Assembly (NCBI GenBank): GCA_028386065.3
Contig: JAKUCV010002892.1
Location: forward strand, 19,954 to 83,953
From: Turnera subulata
Taxonomy: Eukaryota > Streptophyta > Magnoliopsida > Malpighiales > Passifloraceae
DNA: 64,000 nucleotides
Direction: 5' to 3'
This document shows positions 37,580 to 49,337 of this stretch, one piece after another. The position numbers and the translations under genes were made by a program. The notes under the pieces were generated by a model. The model was not told where the DNA came from. It did no database searches and saw nothing but the letters and a program-made list of their open reading frames with translations. Positions within the stretch are counted from its first letter, which is position 1; each line of letters begins with the position of its first letter.

Positions 37580-37717
37580 GTACGAGTTGAAGCCTTTTTC
37601 TTTTCTGTTGTAGAATTTCCACTTGATATTGGTATTTTATGTGCCTTCTTTTTTTTATTTCAGATCATGCTGCATACGGATGGCAACACTTTGAGCATTA
37701 GCTGAATCCCCTAGATG

Positions 37718-37816
37718 GTGAACCTATGTTATGTTTTGTTTGTGTAATCGTGAACCTATGTTATGTTTGCTTGTGTAATCGTGAACCTATGTTATGTTTG
37801 TTTGTGTCATCGTGAA
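37718..37816 (+). repeat. Tandem repeat in 3' UTR (about 32-bp unit, 3 copies)
   Basis: GTGAACCTATGTTATG followed by a TTTGTTTGTGTAATC-like tail is repeated three times directly after the 3' UTR intron of the small membrane-protein gene. Confidence 0.75.
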
Positions 37817-40702
37817 CTTGTGGTATGAATCACAGCCTCGGTGATGCCTTTATTTCTACTTTTTCTTTAGCCTTTATTTCAACTTTTTCTTTAGCATCTT
37901 TTTGTTTGCTTTCATTTGCATACCCGTTGTTTCTATGCCATAATTCATAGCTTATAGTTTGTTTTCCTCTCGGAACCAATTCTAAAACATTTTATAGATA
38001 TGGTATTTTAATTTATAAAATTTTTAAACTTAATTATTTTTTGAAATATTTAAGAAAGTAAAATTGTTGTTAAAATCTTTTAAAATTTTATATTTCTTAC
38101 TGAATTTTTTAAAAAAACTATATTTAAAAGCATTTTTTATTTTAAAAAATCCTTTTAAAATTAATTTATTTGTTTTTATATAATGATTTATTTTTTTCCA
38201 ATAAGCTGTTTTATTAAATGGACGTCATAGTTTCCTTTATTTTATTAGTTTGTTAATTCATTTAGAATTTTTTTGGTCTGGTTTTTTGTAGAATATATTT
38301 TCACGGGTCTTGGTTTCTTACGTTATGTCTAAAAAAATGTCATCGAGTTAAAGAGATACAAGAGAGAAGATAAGATTAAGCCTTTGAAAGGTACTGTGGG
38401 ATATTTCTTCCCATTAAATTGGATTTATATTATGTAATGTATTAGTCTATCAAAAAAATATATTTCACTGTAACCGAAAAAAATATACTTTCACTTATTT
38501 AAGTGGATACAGTGAATTTATAATTGGATACAGTGAAAGATCAATTATGAGAATTAATTTTTGTTGAAAGTATTATCAAATTGATTTTTGGATTCGCTTT
38601 AGAAATATCTATGTGTAATTAATAATTTACACAGCAACTAGATATCGGCCAATCAGGATGTGTAATTTCATCCTGATAGAGCAGATTTCAATCACTGCGC
38701 TATCAGGATGGACTATAAACCTCAAACTGAAAAGGCCACAAGAAAAAAAACTCATTTGTTAAATGCCAATAGATGATAACCAAGGGTTAGGAGAGGAAGT
38801 ATAGTTATCTTGTTCGATTCTTCACTCTTAGAATGTAGAAAAATGTCAAATCGGAGTGATGATTTAATATTGATTAACAAACTCCCGATTGTTAGTATTA
38901 TTCCTCTTCTCGATTTCCATGGTGAAAGAATTCCCACTTTCTCATTTTGTGTTATGTGACAAAGTTTGTGAACTCCGATTTCCAAACACTTACCAGGCCA
39001 TACTTTAAATACCTGTCACCTTCCAACTACTTGTCTAGAAAAATTGTTTCCTAAAACGAACCCAGTTTCCAAAAGACTCAATCATATGCAAATATCCTCT
39101 ACCATTCCCCCTAAAAGCGCCCAATCCAAATCTTTGCCTATTTATTCCAGGACTGATTTGAATAATTAATACCAGATAAGCCAATTAAATTACCCAAGAC
39201 AATAGAATTACCCTTAGTTTTAAAAATGGCTTACCATAATCACCACTAATTAATATGTATTAAATTTTATTATTAATGGTCAAAACAAATACTGATATTA
39301 AAGAACCTATACCGCACTTCCATACATAAATCTTTCCCATTCCATCTGAAACTCTTTGACTATTTTCCCAATTTCAAAAACCATTTACCATAATCGTTAC
39401 TAATTAATATGCATTGAATTATATTATTAATCCCAAAAACAAAATACCCAGTATAAAATAAAGAACCTATACCCAAACTTCTATACACAAAACTTTCCTA
39501 TTCCATTAGAAACTCTCGTTACCAAATTGACTTGTTCTGCCTATCTAATATTCCCCTCAATCCATCAGTAATCTAGCATGTAAAAAAATCAACCTTCTCC
39601 ATAAAATTATTGTTTGGGTTTTATTATTTTTTTTAAACAAATTTCTTTCTAAAAAAATCTAGATGCTTTTATGATGGAGGGTGCATTCTCGACTTGGACA
39701 ATGGTAAATGCCCTTTCTACCACTTAGAGATATCGAGTATATAGGTGGTGTAGAACATCATGAATTATGAGATACTTTATGAGGATTGGTTCATCCAGTG
39801 TGAAGACGCATCAAGTTTGTCACACTTATGCAATGGCGAAGTTAGGCTAAATTTTTAGGGGGGCAACACGATAATAATGTTGAATACTTATCTCGTCTTG
39901 TTGATTTCGGGATCGATCATGCCTTGGAATACACTCCCTACATTCTGAAATAATTCATGTTTAAAGAATCCTCAAATAAATCAAAGAAGGTAATTAATAG
40001 CCTAGAATCTAAAATTATTTGACTTAATGATTATTGGAAATTGCAAAGCGACAATCTGTTAGGAACAAAATTTTTTCACTCAAACGTCAATCAATTCGGA
40101 ACTGAGGGAGTAAGGAGCATTGAAATCTAAAATAGAAATTTCATGATCCTAAAAAAATAATATAATAATATTTTTTATAAAACATGAATCGGATTCAAGA
40201 CACAAAATTCCTTCAAACTTGAAACTCCTTACTCGTTCAAGACACAAGTAGTTGAATCCAAGACATAATTAATCGGATTCAAGAACAATAATAATATAAT
40301 AAAAGAATCCTTACATGTTTCTTTCTTGATATAACGAACTGTATATAGCCTGCCTTGAATTGGAAAAAAGTGCTGCGTTCGTAATTCAACCGGATTTATA
40401 TTCTTTTGTCTTATTAAATAAAAGCAAAGCGGTATATATTTATAAAATTATTGCTACCGTCTTTCTTTTCTTTTTTTTTTAATATCAGAATTGGGATTTT
40501 AACTTTTTTTCTTATGGCCCACAAGTAGCCCATTTGCTTTTAAATATTGAAGGGCAAAAGTTACACGTACCAATTCCAAAACGCAGCCACAGTACCAATG
40601 CACCAATGCCGAAGATAGTTTATTGTAATTATATATTTTCGAAATTACAAAAATACTCCTCGTTAGAAAAATATGCCACAATGCCAGGGGAGGCCGTGGC
40701 CC
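37817..40702. other. AT-rich spacer with a 154-bp tandem duplication
   Basis: No gene was seen. A diverged direct duplication occupies 39216-39515: both units contain ACCATAATC, ACTAATTAATATG, TTATTATTAAT, AAAGAACCTATACC and GAAACTCT in the same order. An AT microsatellite and A/T runs make up much of the rest. Confidence 0.55.
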
Positions 40703-41250
40703 CCTTGACCCCGGTAAAAAAGTTTTTCTTATCCCTTCACTTTATTGTTTTCGCATTTGTTGTCCCTCTTTCTTTTTTTTTCACTCTTCATGTCCCTCAA
40801 CTCTTGAATTACCGGGCCACCATGTCCTTTTGACCCTCAGCAGCCGGTTGGGAGCTGTGGCGCTGACACGTGTCCGTGGGGCCCACTTCAGCTGATTTAT
40901 TTTTCTTTTTTCTCTTTCTTTCCTATTTTCTAGGTTTTATTATATTAGTTTTTATAATAAATAGAAGAGAAAAAAAGAATTTAAAAAATATAAATATATT
41001 ATGCATTCTACCCTAAAAAAACAAAATAACTTGAATTGCATTCTATCCTAAATACATAATTTTTTATTTATTGTGATTGTTTACAGAACATATACCTTTC
41101 GTTCTTTTCTTCTTTTTTTTTTATAAGAAGTAAAGAGTACAAATTCATGGACAAATTGATGATAAACAAACCGGCAACCCAGATCTCCGGCAGTCCTAAG
41201 AGAATCCTTCTGGTCTGTACACAAAAACTTGCAATTTTTTTTCTTTTTCT

Positions 41251-41724
41251 TTACCCACAAAAAGGAGAGTACTGACATTGCGATCCCTCTCCCCCATCGA
41301 CTATATACACCAAAAGAGCAACAATTACCAAGTTCAACATCATATATTCACAAAAGTTAGAGAGCAGAATCCCAGGAGACGAGATGAAGAAATCCCCATT
41401 AGCAAAACAACCAAAAGCAACAAAGACCCAAGTTTCACCCTCAAGTCCCAACAAAGCAACAGGCGCCAAGACCCCGGAGCCGGTTCGGTCCAGCGAGTTC
41501 TCCTTGCTTAGCTTAGCGTAAATCTTCGCCCTCAAGTCCCTTCCAGACTCCACTCTTTCCATTGCAGGTTCCTCCTCGAAACCCCCATCCCAGAAATCCA
41601 TCTGACCGAGTCCTGAACGAGTCACCTGAGTAGGGGTAGAAGGCAGGCTAGAGAACTCGGGTCGAAGCAAGGATGCTCCATTAGTCCGCCACCATGAACA
41701 CAACCCGGCGGCAAGCCCCGACAA
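41251..41724 (-). CDS. Unidentified ORF carried by the MULE-like element
   Basis: The 157-codon frame is not recognised. The first two-thirds (through [20 protein letters not shown]) have ordinary protein composition, with a WDGGFEEEP acidic motif and the stretch [15 protein letters not shown]. The last third is hydrophobic and could be intron or read-through. It may be a captured host exon, as in Pack-MULEs, or a chance frame. Confidence 0.3.
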   Translation of the reverse strand: MSGLAAGLCSWWRTNGASLLRPEFSSLPSTPTQVTRSGLGQMDFWDGGFEEEPAMERVESGRDLRAKIYAKLSKENSLDRTGSGVLAPVALLGLEGETWVFVAFGCFANGDFFISSPGILLSNFCEYMMLNLVIVALLVYIVDGGEGSQCQYSPFCG

Positions 41725-41766
41725 AATTGATTAAGCAATCGATGTTAGAACTGATACATACTTGGG

Positions 41767-42190
41767 GCATTTTAACGAGAAAACTAGAGAAGATGAATTT
41801 GAACAATTAATAGAAGGGAGAGGGAGGGAGAGGAGGAGGAGGAGGAGGACAGGGTCGCCGGTGACTTACTGTCAGAGGGGGGGCCCGTCTTAGTCTCGTT
41901 GTCCTCGATCTCTCCTCGTCGATGTCGTCGTGGCTCAGGAAGGGAGCGGAGGAGGAGATGACGACGGCGGAGGGAGGAAACAGAGAGGGCATTTTAACGA
42001 GAAAACTAGAGAAGATGAATTCCAACAATTAATAGAAGGGAGAAGAGGAGGAGGAGGAGGAGGACAGGTTCGACGGCGACTTACTGTCAGAGGGGGGCCT
42101 GTCTTAGTCTCGTCTTCCTCGATCTCTCCTTGCCGATGTCGTCGTGGCTCAGGAAGGGAGCAGAGAGGGCATTTTAACGAGAAAACTAGA
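41767..42190. repeat. Tandem repeat inside the MULE-like element (222 and 180 bp)
   Basis: Units begin at 41767, 41989 and 42169 with GCATTTTAACGAGAAAACTA. The first two are complete and contain a GGAGGA run, GACTTACTGTCAGAGGG and GATGTCGTCGTGGCTCAGGA. The third is only a start. The first unit has an extra GC-rich piece (about 42 bp) after the CTCAGGAAGGGAG block. Confidence 0.85.
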
Positions 42191-42655
42191 AGCAAGAGGG
42201 AGAGAAAGAGTTTACAGAAAAAAATGAAGAGAAGGGAAGAGATGGTGCGTGTGCGTGTGGGTACTGATAAGGAGGAGGATAAGGTGGTGGTTGGGGAGAG
42301 AGAAGGAGTAGTGAAGGTGGTGAAGAGAGGTGAGGTAGTGGTGGCGATGAGTTATTAACAAAAAAAAAGAAAAAGAATTTGGGAAAAAAAGAAAAGAAGG
42401 GATATATTAAAATTTTGGATAAAAAAGAAAAGAAAATAAAATAAAAAAGAAGGAGAAGAAAAACATAAAAAATAGGTAGGAAGTGGGCCCCACCTGACAC
42501 GTCAGCAACAACCGGCAATAGTATGGAAAAAGGACATGGTGGCCCGGTAAAATGTGAGTTCAGGGACATGTTGAGTGAAAAAAAAGGAAGAGGGACAACA
42601 AATGCGAAAACAAAAAAGTGAAGGGACAAGAAAAACTTTTTTACCCCTTGACCCC

Positions 42656-43074
42656 CGGCCCACTGCCACTGCTCTTACGGGCTCCATGGCTAAATATTGG
42701 TTTTGCAATGCTATGGTCTATATGGTTAACAAGGAATAAGGTCATCTTTAATGATAAAACCACAGATAAAGACACACTTTGTTTGATCTAACCATCTCAC
42801 GCGCATAAGTAGTGGTTTAGGCAAATAATCTCAATTTTCCAAAGAGGTTATAACGTCCATATCTAATCCATTATAGACAATCTGTATCTCCCTTGATTGT
42901 TGATATAATTTTGCTTTGCTGTTAGTATAGTTGTATGTAAGATGACTAAAAGCACTCTATGGTCGGTCACTCTGAAAAATAAATTTCTGTCTCAATATTT
43001 TTAATTTTCCGAATTTAAGAGCAACAAATTTGGCATTGAAATCATCCAACATTCTCATACTATTTAGTTTAAGA
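42656..43074. other. Spacer
   Basis: No coding or repeat structure was recognised. It is the left flank of the large gypsy derivative; its right continuation begins at 59531. Confidence 0.45.
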
Positions 43075-43079
43075 CAGGA

Positions 43080-46000
43080 TGTAACAGCCCGGGTAAAAAT
43101 TTGGACTTTTACCGGGACTGTAAAAGTCTTTTTACCGTGATTTACTGTAGAATTAATCTTGGGTAATTAATTCAAGGTAAATCGGGCGTCATTTTTCGAA
43201 AGCGAGAGTTTTCCCGCGGTCGAGATTTTTCCGTGGATTTTTCGGGCCTAAGTTGGTATTTTCTCGGGTCCCGAAATTCTCGAAAAAATCACAGCGGAAA
43301 ATAACCAAAGGGGTATCAGTTATTTTCTGGTCTGGATCGGACTCGCTTAATAATGCAGACAAACTGAGACAAACTGCATTATTAAGGAATCACATGATGC
43401 ATAGTAAATCTACCGTTATAAAATAGAAGCAGGAGAAGGAGAGGAAGAGAGGAAGAGGAGAGGAAAAAAAAAGAGAAAAGAAAGAAGAGAAAAGAAAAAG
43501 AGAGGGAGAGGAAAAGAGAGAAAAAAAAAAGGAAATGAAAGAAAACAAGAGAGGGAAAAACCGAGGGAAGGAGAGGAAAAAAATAAGGAAAAAAAAAGAA
43601 GAAATAGAAATGGAAATCAGAAGAGAAAAAAAAGAGAGAAAAAAGGGGAAGGGTCGCCACCGCCGGCCACCATCGCCTCTCCACCACCTGCCGCCTCTTT
43701 TCCCTTTCCACCCCGTCGCGCCGACCTCTCCAGCTCCTCCCTCCTCGCGTGCGACCCGAGGTTGACACCAGCCCGACGCCGAGCTCCTCTCTTCTCCTCA
43801 CCGCCGCCCCCTCGGAGCACAACGACCGCGAGCCGCCATCGGATCCACTGCTCTTCCTTCTCCTTCGCGACACCACCACCAGCCGCAACCGCCGCCACCT
43901 GCACGCTGCAAACAGACACGACCTCGCCGCCCTGTGACGACGCTCGCCTCGTCACGCCGCCGTCTGCAGCCGCCGAGGTGAGTTGGGGTTGACGACCCGA
44001 CAACCATCTCTGCAACCGGGTCACGGGTGGTGGATTGACCCAGTAGCTTCGGGCCGGGCGCGGGCTAGGAGTCGGGCCGAGCTTGAGGTTGGGCTCAATT
44101 CGTGGGCCTGATGCTTGGCTTGGTCTGGCCACTCAGCCCTGGGCCTGGCCAATCTTGGGTCTGGTCTATTAGTGGGCTGGGTTAGTACTATTGGCCTAGT
44201 CCGTTAATTATAATAAATATAAAAAAATATTTATCTGGAAAATAATAATAATAATAATAATAACAATAATATGGCTGATAATTATATTTTTCTGGAAAAA
44301 TAATAAAATGTATTACAAGAAATATTTTCAGGAAATAAAATAATTACTTAGACATATTATTTTGGGAAATTAAGGTAATTATGTTATGGTTATATAAATA
44401 AAAAAATATGGTACGTATGAGTTATAATAATTTGGAAAATATATATATGAAGTATATGAAAATGTTTTACTGGAAAAAAAATGATAAGACTAATATAATT
44501 TTGAGAAAATGTAATCATAATATGATTTTCCTTTGGAAAAAAATTATTATAAGAGTAATAATTTTATGAAAAGGGGTATATATACTATGAAAATATTTTG
44601 GAAATAAATATGGTATCGTATATTCTAGAAATATTTCACTAAGTATATATAATAATACCTTTTTGAAAATAATAATAATAATAATATTTGATAATTATAT
44701 TTTGGCAAGTATAATGACTTTATGGAGATGATGACGTATAACCAAGGGGGATTAAATTTACAATTTATGGAATCATAGCGTACTTATTATGTGCATCTTA
44801 TGTGTGCATTTGTTATTTGTTATATAGGAGTCGATATCGAGCAGTTCCGGAGGAACCGGCTTTGGAACCTGTTGAGGATTCTGTATTTAATAATCGGCTA
44901 AGGTGAGTTTAAGTAAATATTTATATACATCCCGTGATATCAAGTTGCTGTTTGTTTGCTATATGTGACATTTGCTGGTATGAAACTTTGTGGCTGTGTA
45001 TGGTATGTTGTATGATGAATTAAGTTGATAATTGTTGCCGTTGATGTTGATGAAATTATTGTTGCTGTTGATAGTACTGATGATGTTGGAATTGCGGATA
45101 TAAGTAAGAATATTACTGTTGTTGACTGTTAGGAATGTGTAAGTTGAGTACCGGGGGTACTAGTATGATAACAGTTTGGAATGAGTTTGTATTATCCAGA
45201 CGAGCGGAGAGGCTGCGAGCCTGCTCGGGATAATGAGATGATGGTCGGATGATAGAAATGTAGTAACTAGTCGAGGGAAAAGAAAATAATAAAATGGTAA
45301 CACTTAGACATCTAGTAAGTCATAGTTAAATGTTGGAACAGCCAGATGGTAGTCTTATTTTATGGTGCTGGGGGAGAGTGTGCTTGGGGTCTGCTCCCTG
45401 TCTGTACCAATTATTATTTTTAGACGCTGGGGAGAGTGTGCTTGGGGTCTGCTCCCTGTCTGTGCCAGTTATACGTGGAGGTACCAGGGCGGGGTCCACG
45501 GGCTAGCTAGCTTGACTGCCAGGCGACGACCATCATTTAACTTGTGATAGGGGCCCTGATAATAAAATTGGAATAGCGTGTCTAGAATCACATGTGTGTC
45601 ATTTAAGGTCGTGGGAACCTTTGTTAATTGTTGGTGATGTGACTTGGGAATTTACGGTTGTTGTTTATGTATATTTGCTTATGGGTTTTACCCGGTGGGC
45701 ACTTCGGACTCACCCCTCACCTGCGGCCTTTCATCTTGTAGGTTGAGTTATTTGTGGTTGAGGTATGATGCATTCCAGACAGGCTGCGGCGTTATCCCTC
45801 GGACTTGACTCGGATCCATTAGGTTGCATCAGGTTTTACATATGTTGATAATGAGATTAAAATTTGCTTCCGCTGTGCTATGTTTGGGGTTCCCGGGTTT
45901 GGGTGACGTGTGTTTGTTATTGAGCCGATGGGCTAGATTTCTTATGTTGATTTTGATTACATTAGGCCGTTGGGCCGGTTTCTTTGATTTATTCATTGAT

Positions 46001-46101
46001 ATTGTCTTTGGGCCATTGGGCTGTGTTACTTGTTATATTCACTGTTGTACAGTTCCGGCACGTGTTTACCATGTACGGTAAATACGGGTCGGGGCGTTTC
46101 A
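43080..46101 (+). repeat. 5' LTR of gypsy derivative
   Basis: It runs from TGTAACAGCCCGGG to GGGGCGTTTCA, 3022 bp. A TATA box (TATAAAATA, 43417-43425) lies after a 13-bp hairpin (CTTAATAATGCAG and CTGCATTATTAAG). A purine-rich tract (43430-43650), a GC-rich exon-like block (43650-44000) ending in GAG/GTGAGT, and an AT-rich stretch (44200-44760) follow. A 56-bp direct duplication (GGGGAGAGTGTGCTTGGGG) is at 45362-45480. Confidence 0.85.
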
Positions 46102-46104
46102 TTT

Positions 46105-46116
46105 TGGTAGCGGAGC
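46105..46116 (+). other. Primer-binding site of gypsy derivative
   Basis: TGGTAGCGGAGC lies 3 nt after the 5' LTR. It is identical to the primer-binding sites of the elements at 18714 and 46414. Confidence 0.75.
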
Positions 46117-46413
46117 GGGCGTTAGGTCTTGTTGGGCAGTCTTTGTGTGTTTGTTGTCTTGTTTGCATAGTTCGCTCTATTTGTTTATTATATTATATTT
46201 TTAGTTAGTGCATTATGGATCCAGTCAAGGGACGCCAGCTGTCGCAAAACATACACATATGAGGTAATGATGCCATAAATAAGCGGAAATATAAATATTA
46301 TTAATAATACTGATAATTTCATTACAAAAAGAAATATTACATTGATATTTGATATTTTATAAAGAAAAATATATTTATCGCCTTGGAACGACGTTGACCC
46401 TGAAGCTGTTGGG

Positions 46414-47937
46414 TGTTAGAACAATAGCCCTACGCTAGAGGGGGGTGAATAGCGTTTATCGAACTAATACGAAAAAAGCAGGAAATAAATGCGGAATTAA
46501 AACAATTGAAGGACACAAGCAATTTATCCTGGTTCGCACACACACTACTTGTGTGGCTAATCCAGTCCTTCAAGAGACTCTCTTGAAGATTCCACTATCT
46601 ACGTTAAGCTTACGGGTGCTTAACAAACCATTACAACCTAGAGTTCTAGTCCCAAGAAACTCTAATTTCCTGCTTGAAGATACCTCACTTCAAGACTTCT
46701 CACACAAGAAGATATACCCTCTTCCTATGAATCTCAACAAGGGAACTAACCTCCCTTAAGGTGTCTGGCAATACAATCACTCAAACAAAGGCTCTCACAA
46801 GAGTAGATATGAGTTACAGAATTTAAGCTAAAAAAGGCAACTCTCAATCCTCAAAGGATCAATTAGGATTTGTAATGTATGTATGAATGAATAGCATGAA
46901 TGTAGAGAGTTGATTGTTGATGAATCAAAGCTGAAAATGTTCAATTTATAGGTCTAAAAAATTATGTTGCCGTTTGGAATCCACTCAAGAAACACCTTTA
47001 AACATAGTGGAAAACAACCTGGAAAGTTGTCTGCTCAAAAGGCTCACCATCGATGTTTAAAAGAGTAACATCGATGTTTTGTCCAGTAATTTGAATTATT
47101 GGACTAACGGTAACTAAAACATCGATGTTCACCAACCCAACATCGTTATTTTAATTCTGTGTAAAATCTTTTAAAGCATCATGTGAAGAACATCGATGTT
47201 TGAAAACCAACATCTATGTTATTTTGCTTCTGTGAAAATGAGATGAAAACTGATCATTGAGAAACATCGATGTTTAATTTACAACATCGATGTTATTTTG
47301 CTTCTGTGAACAAGAGTAAAAGATTGATCATTGAAGAACATCGATGTTTACTCGACAACATCGATGTTATTTTGCTTCTGTGAAAAATGATTAAAACTGA
47401 CCATTGAAGAACATCGATGTTTATCAAACCAACATCGATGTTATTTTGCTTCTGTGAAAAACGATTAAAACTGACCATTATGGAACATCGATGTTGACAC
47501 AAAGAACATCAATGTTGTGATTGTTTTCAAATGCAACGGTCTTTAGAACATCGATGTTTGGGATGCCAACATCGATGTTATTTTCCTACTGCCTGTTTTT
47601 GAAAATTGTTTGAGGGCAGAACATCGATGTTTTAAAACATAACATCGATGTTATTGACTCAAAAAATAGTTTGATGTTTGAAATATGTTTATGTGATGCA
47701 TGAGCAAACTTTATCTTGTTTTGAGCCAATGTCCTAGAAGAGTTGAGTGTTATACCTTGTACAATTTATGAATCTAACTCTTCTTTCTTGCTCTTCTTTG
47801 CACTTCAATGCTTGATCATGTCTTTGATCACATTGCTTGAGTACTTCTTTGCTTGATTTCTTTTTGCTTCATCTTTGTCATGATCTTGAATTGGTTTGTC
47901 GATTATCAAAACCTGCAATGAATCATAAGTTCTAACA
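46414..47937 (-). repeat. Copia 3' LTR
   Basis: 1524 bp. It contains an array of 12-bp palindromes at about 47047-47653. By eye it differs from the other LTR by a small number of substitutions and one short indel (near 46855), suggesting a fairly recent insertion. Confidence 0.93.
47047..47653. repeat. Array of 12-bp palindromes AACATCGATGTT (3' LTR copy)
   Basis: About 18 sites are arranged as 9 pairs, with roughly 10-25 bp within a pair and repeat units of about 70 bp (unit tail TATTTTGCTTCTGTGAAAA). Most are perfect. Variants have one or two changes (for example ATCTAT, ATCAAT, ATCGTT in the core). Confidence 0.9.
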
Positions 47938-47953
47938 ATTTCCCCCTTTTTGA
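47938..47953 (-). other. Copia polypurine tract
   Basis: On minus, CAAAAAGGGGGAAAT directly abuts the 3' LTR. This is the plus-strand DNA priming site in reverse transcription. Confidence 0.8.
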
Positions 47954-48302
47954 TAATGACAAACAACTAGAAGTATATGCCAATATTTATAACACAATAA
48001 TTCCCCCTATATTTTTCAAATTAGGATTCCCCCTCTCTTGATGCATATACTTCTTCTTATCTTTCCCCTTTTGGCATTAGCAAAAAGAAATAATGAGAAG
48101 AAGAGGTTGAGAAGTGCTTATGTAAGAAATAGGTGAAGCTTTGGACGAGTGTAACATATTATCTACATCTATACACTTCTATATGTTTGTTCCCCCTATC
48201 TTGTTGCTGTTAGTAAGGGGAGTACCTGCAAAATAGAATTAGGGGAGCCTCCAACTCTCAAGTCAGTAATGTTCAAAAAAAGATATGTAAAGAATGCATA
48301 GA
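47954..48302. other. Copia untranslated region before the polypurine tract
   Basis: About 350 bp between the RNase H stop codon and the polypurine tract. It is rich in CCCC/TTTT blocks on plus and holds no frame of note. Confidence 0.5.
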
Positions 48303-49337
48303 TTACATTAATATAGAGTCAAGTATGCCAAGTTCAGTTCGAATTCGAAAGTATGACTCTTTGTCTAAGGGTTTTGTGAAGATGTCAGCTAGTTGAAATT
48401 TTGCTTCAACGAATTCAATAGCTACATCTCCCTTGAGAACATGATCCCTAATGAACTGATGCCTAATATCTATATGTTTTGTTCTAGAATGAAGAACAGG
48501 GTTCTTCGTCAAGCTTATGGCACTTGTGTTATCACATTTAAAAGGCATATGAATAAGGCTTAGACCATAATCTTTTAGTTGTTGTTTCATCCAAAGAATT
48601 TGTGCACAACAACTTCCAGCGGCAATGTATTCCGCTTCGGTGATAGACAATGCAACACTAGCTTGTTTCTTGCTAAACCATGAGACTAAAGAGCTACCTA
48701 GCAAATGACATGTTCCACTAGTGCTTTTTCGATCTAATTTGCAGCCTGCAAAATCAGAGTCGGAATAACCTACGAGATGATGTGTAGTGCCTTTTGGATA
48801 CCATAATCCAACATTTATTGTGCCTACAAGGTATTTCATTATTCGTTTTATAACCTTAAGATGAGACTCTTTAGGACAAGATTGAAACCTGGCACATAAA
48901 CAAACACTAAACATGATATCCGGCCTACTTGCTGTAAGGTAAAGAAGTGATCCGATCATACCTCGATATTTCTTAATGTCAACTTCAATACCTTTCTCAT
49001 CTTTGTCTAAATGTATGGAAGTGCTCATTGGTGTGGCCATTTGCTTGGAGTTGTCCATTTCAAAGCGCTTGAGCAGCTCCTTGCAATACTTAGATTGGGA
49101 GATGAATGTTCCTTCCTTCATTTGTTTGACTTGTAAACCGAGGAAGAATGTCAACTCACCCATCATGGACATCTCAAACTCACTGGTCATCATGTTAGAG
49201 AATTCCTTGCACAAAGACTCATTAGTGGCACCAAAAATAATATCATCGACATAAATTTGAACCAAAAGAATGTTATGATGTTTGTTCTTAATGAATAAGG
49301 TGGTGTCAACCTTCCCTCTATTGAATCCATTATCCAA
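48303..49337 (-). pseudogene. Copia RT C-terminal part and RNase H
   Basis: This 344-codon frame contains the RT catalytic motif YVDDIIFGA near its start. RNase H follows with SDFAGCKLDRKSTSG, ITEAEYIAA (catalytic Glu) and CDNTSAISLTKNPVLHSRTK, then the closing ADIFTKPL motif. It ends at a normal stop. The frame begins at a frameshift in an A-run (near 49340) that separates it from the upstream RT half, so the RT cannot be made whole. The MDNGF start is only the first Met after the shift. Confidence 0.92.

Larger units (their letters stand above)
40713..42645. mobile_element. Long-TIR (MULE-like) element with perfect 10-bp target duplication
   Basis: The ends are GGTAAAAAAGTTTTTCTT at 40713 and its complement ending at 42645. 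The inverted arms run about 170-185 bp and include CGGGCCACCATGTCC and GGGGCCCACTTC. The identical 10-mer CCTTGACCCC lies immediately outside both ends (40703-40712 and 42646-42655). No transposase is present. The cargo contains a 157-codon minus-strand frame (41251-41724) and a tandem repeat. A 9-10-bp duplication plus long TIRs fits the Mutator superfamily. Confidence 0.85.

Noticed and set aside
41807..42358. Several overlapping frames on both strands near the tandem repeat
   Set aside because: They arise from the GGA-rich tandem units and change frame between repeats.
43382..43888. Minus-strand 168-codon frame in the gypsy LTR (repeated at 57164-57694)
   Set aside because: Low-complexity translation of the purine tract and GC-rich block, different in length between the two LTRs.
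46445..46759. 104-codon plus-strand frame in the copia LTR (and its partner at 53465)
   Set aside because: It lies wholly in LTR sequence, antisense to the element, and the second copy is shorter. No protein resemblance.
47047..47653. CRISPR-like regular repeats
   Set aside because: The repeats are perfect palindromes in pairs inside a copia LTR of a plant genome, with conserved linkers and no cas genes.
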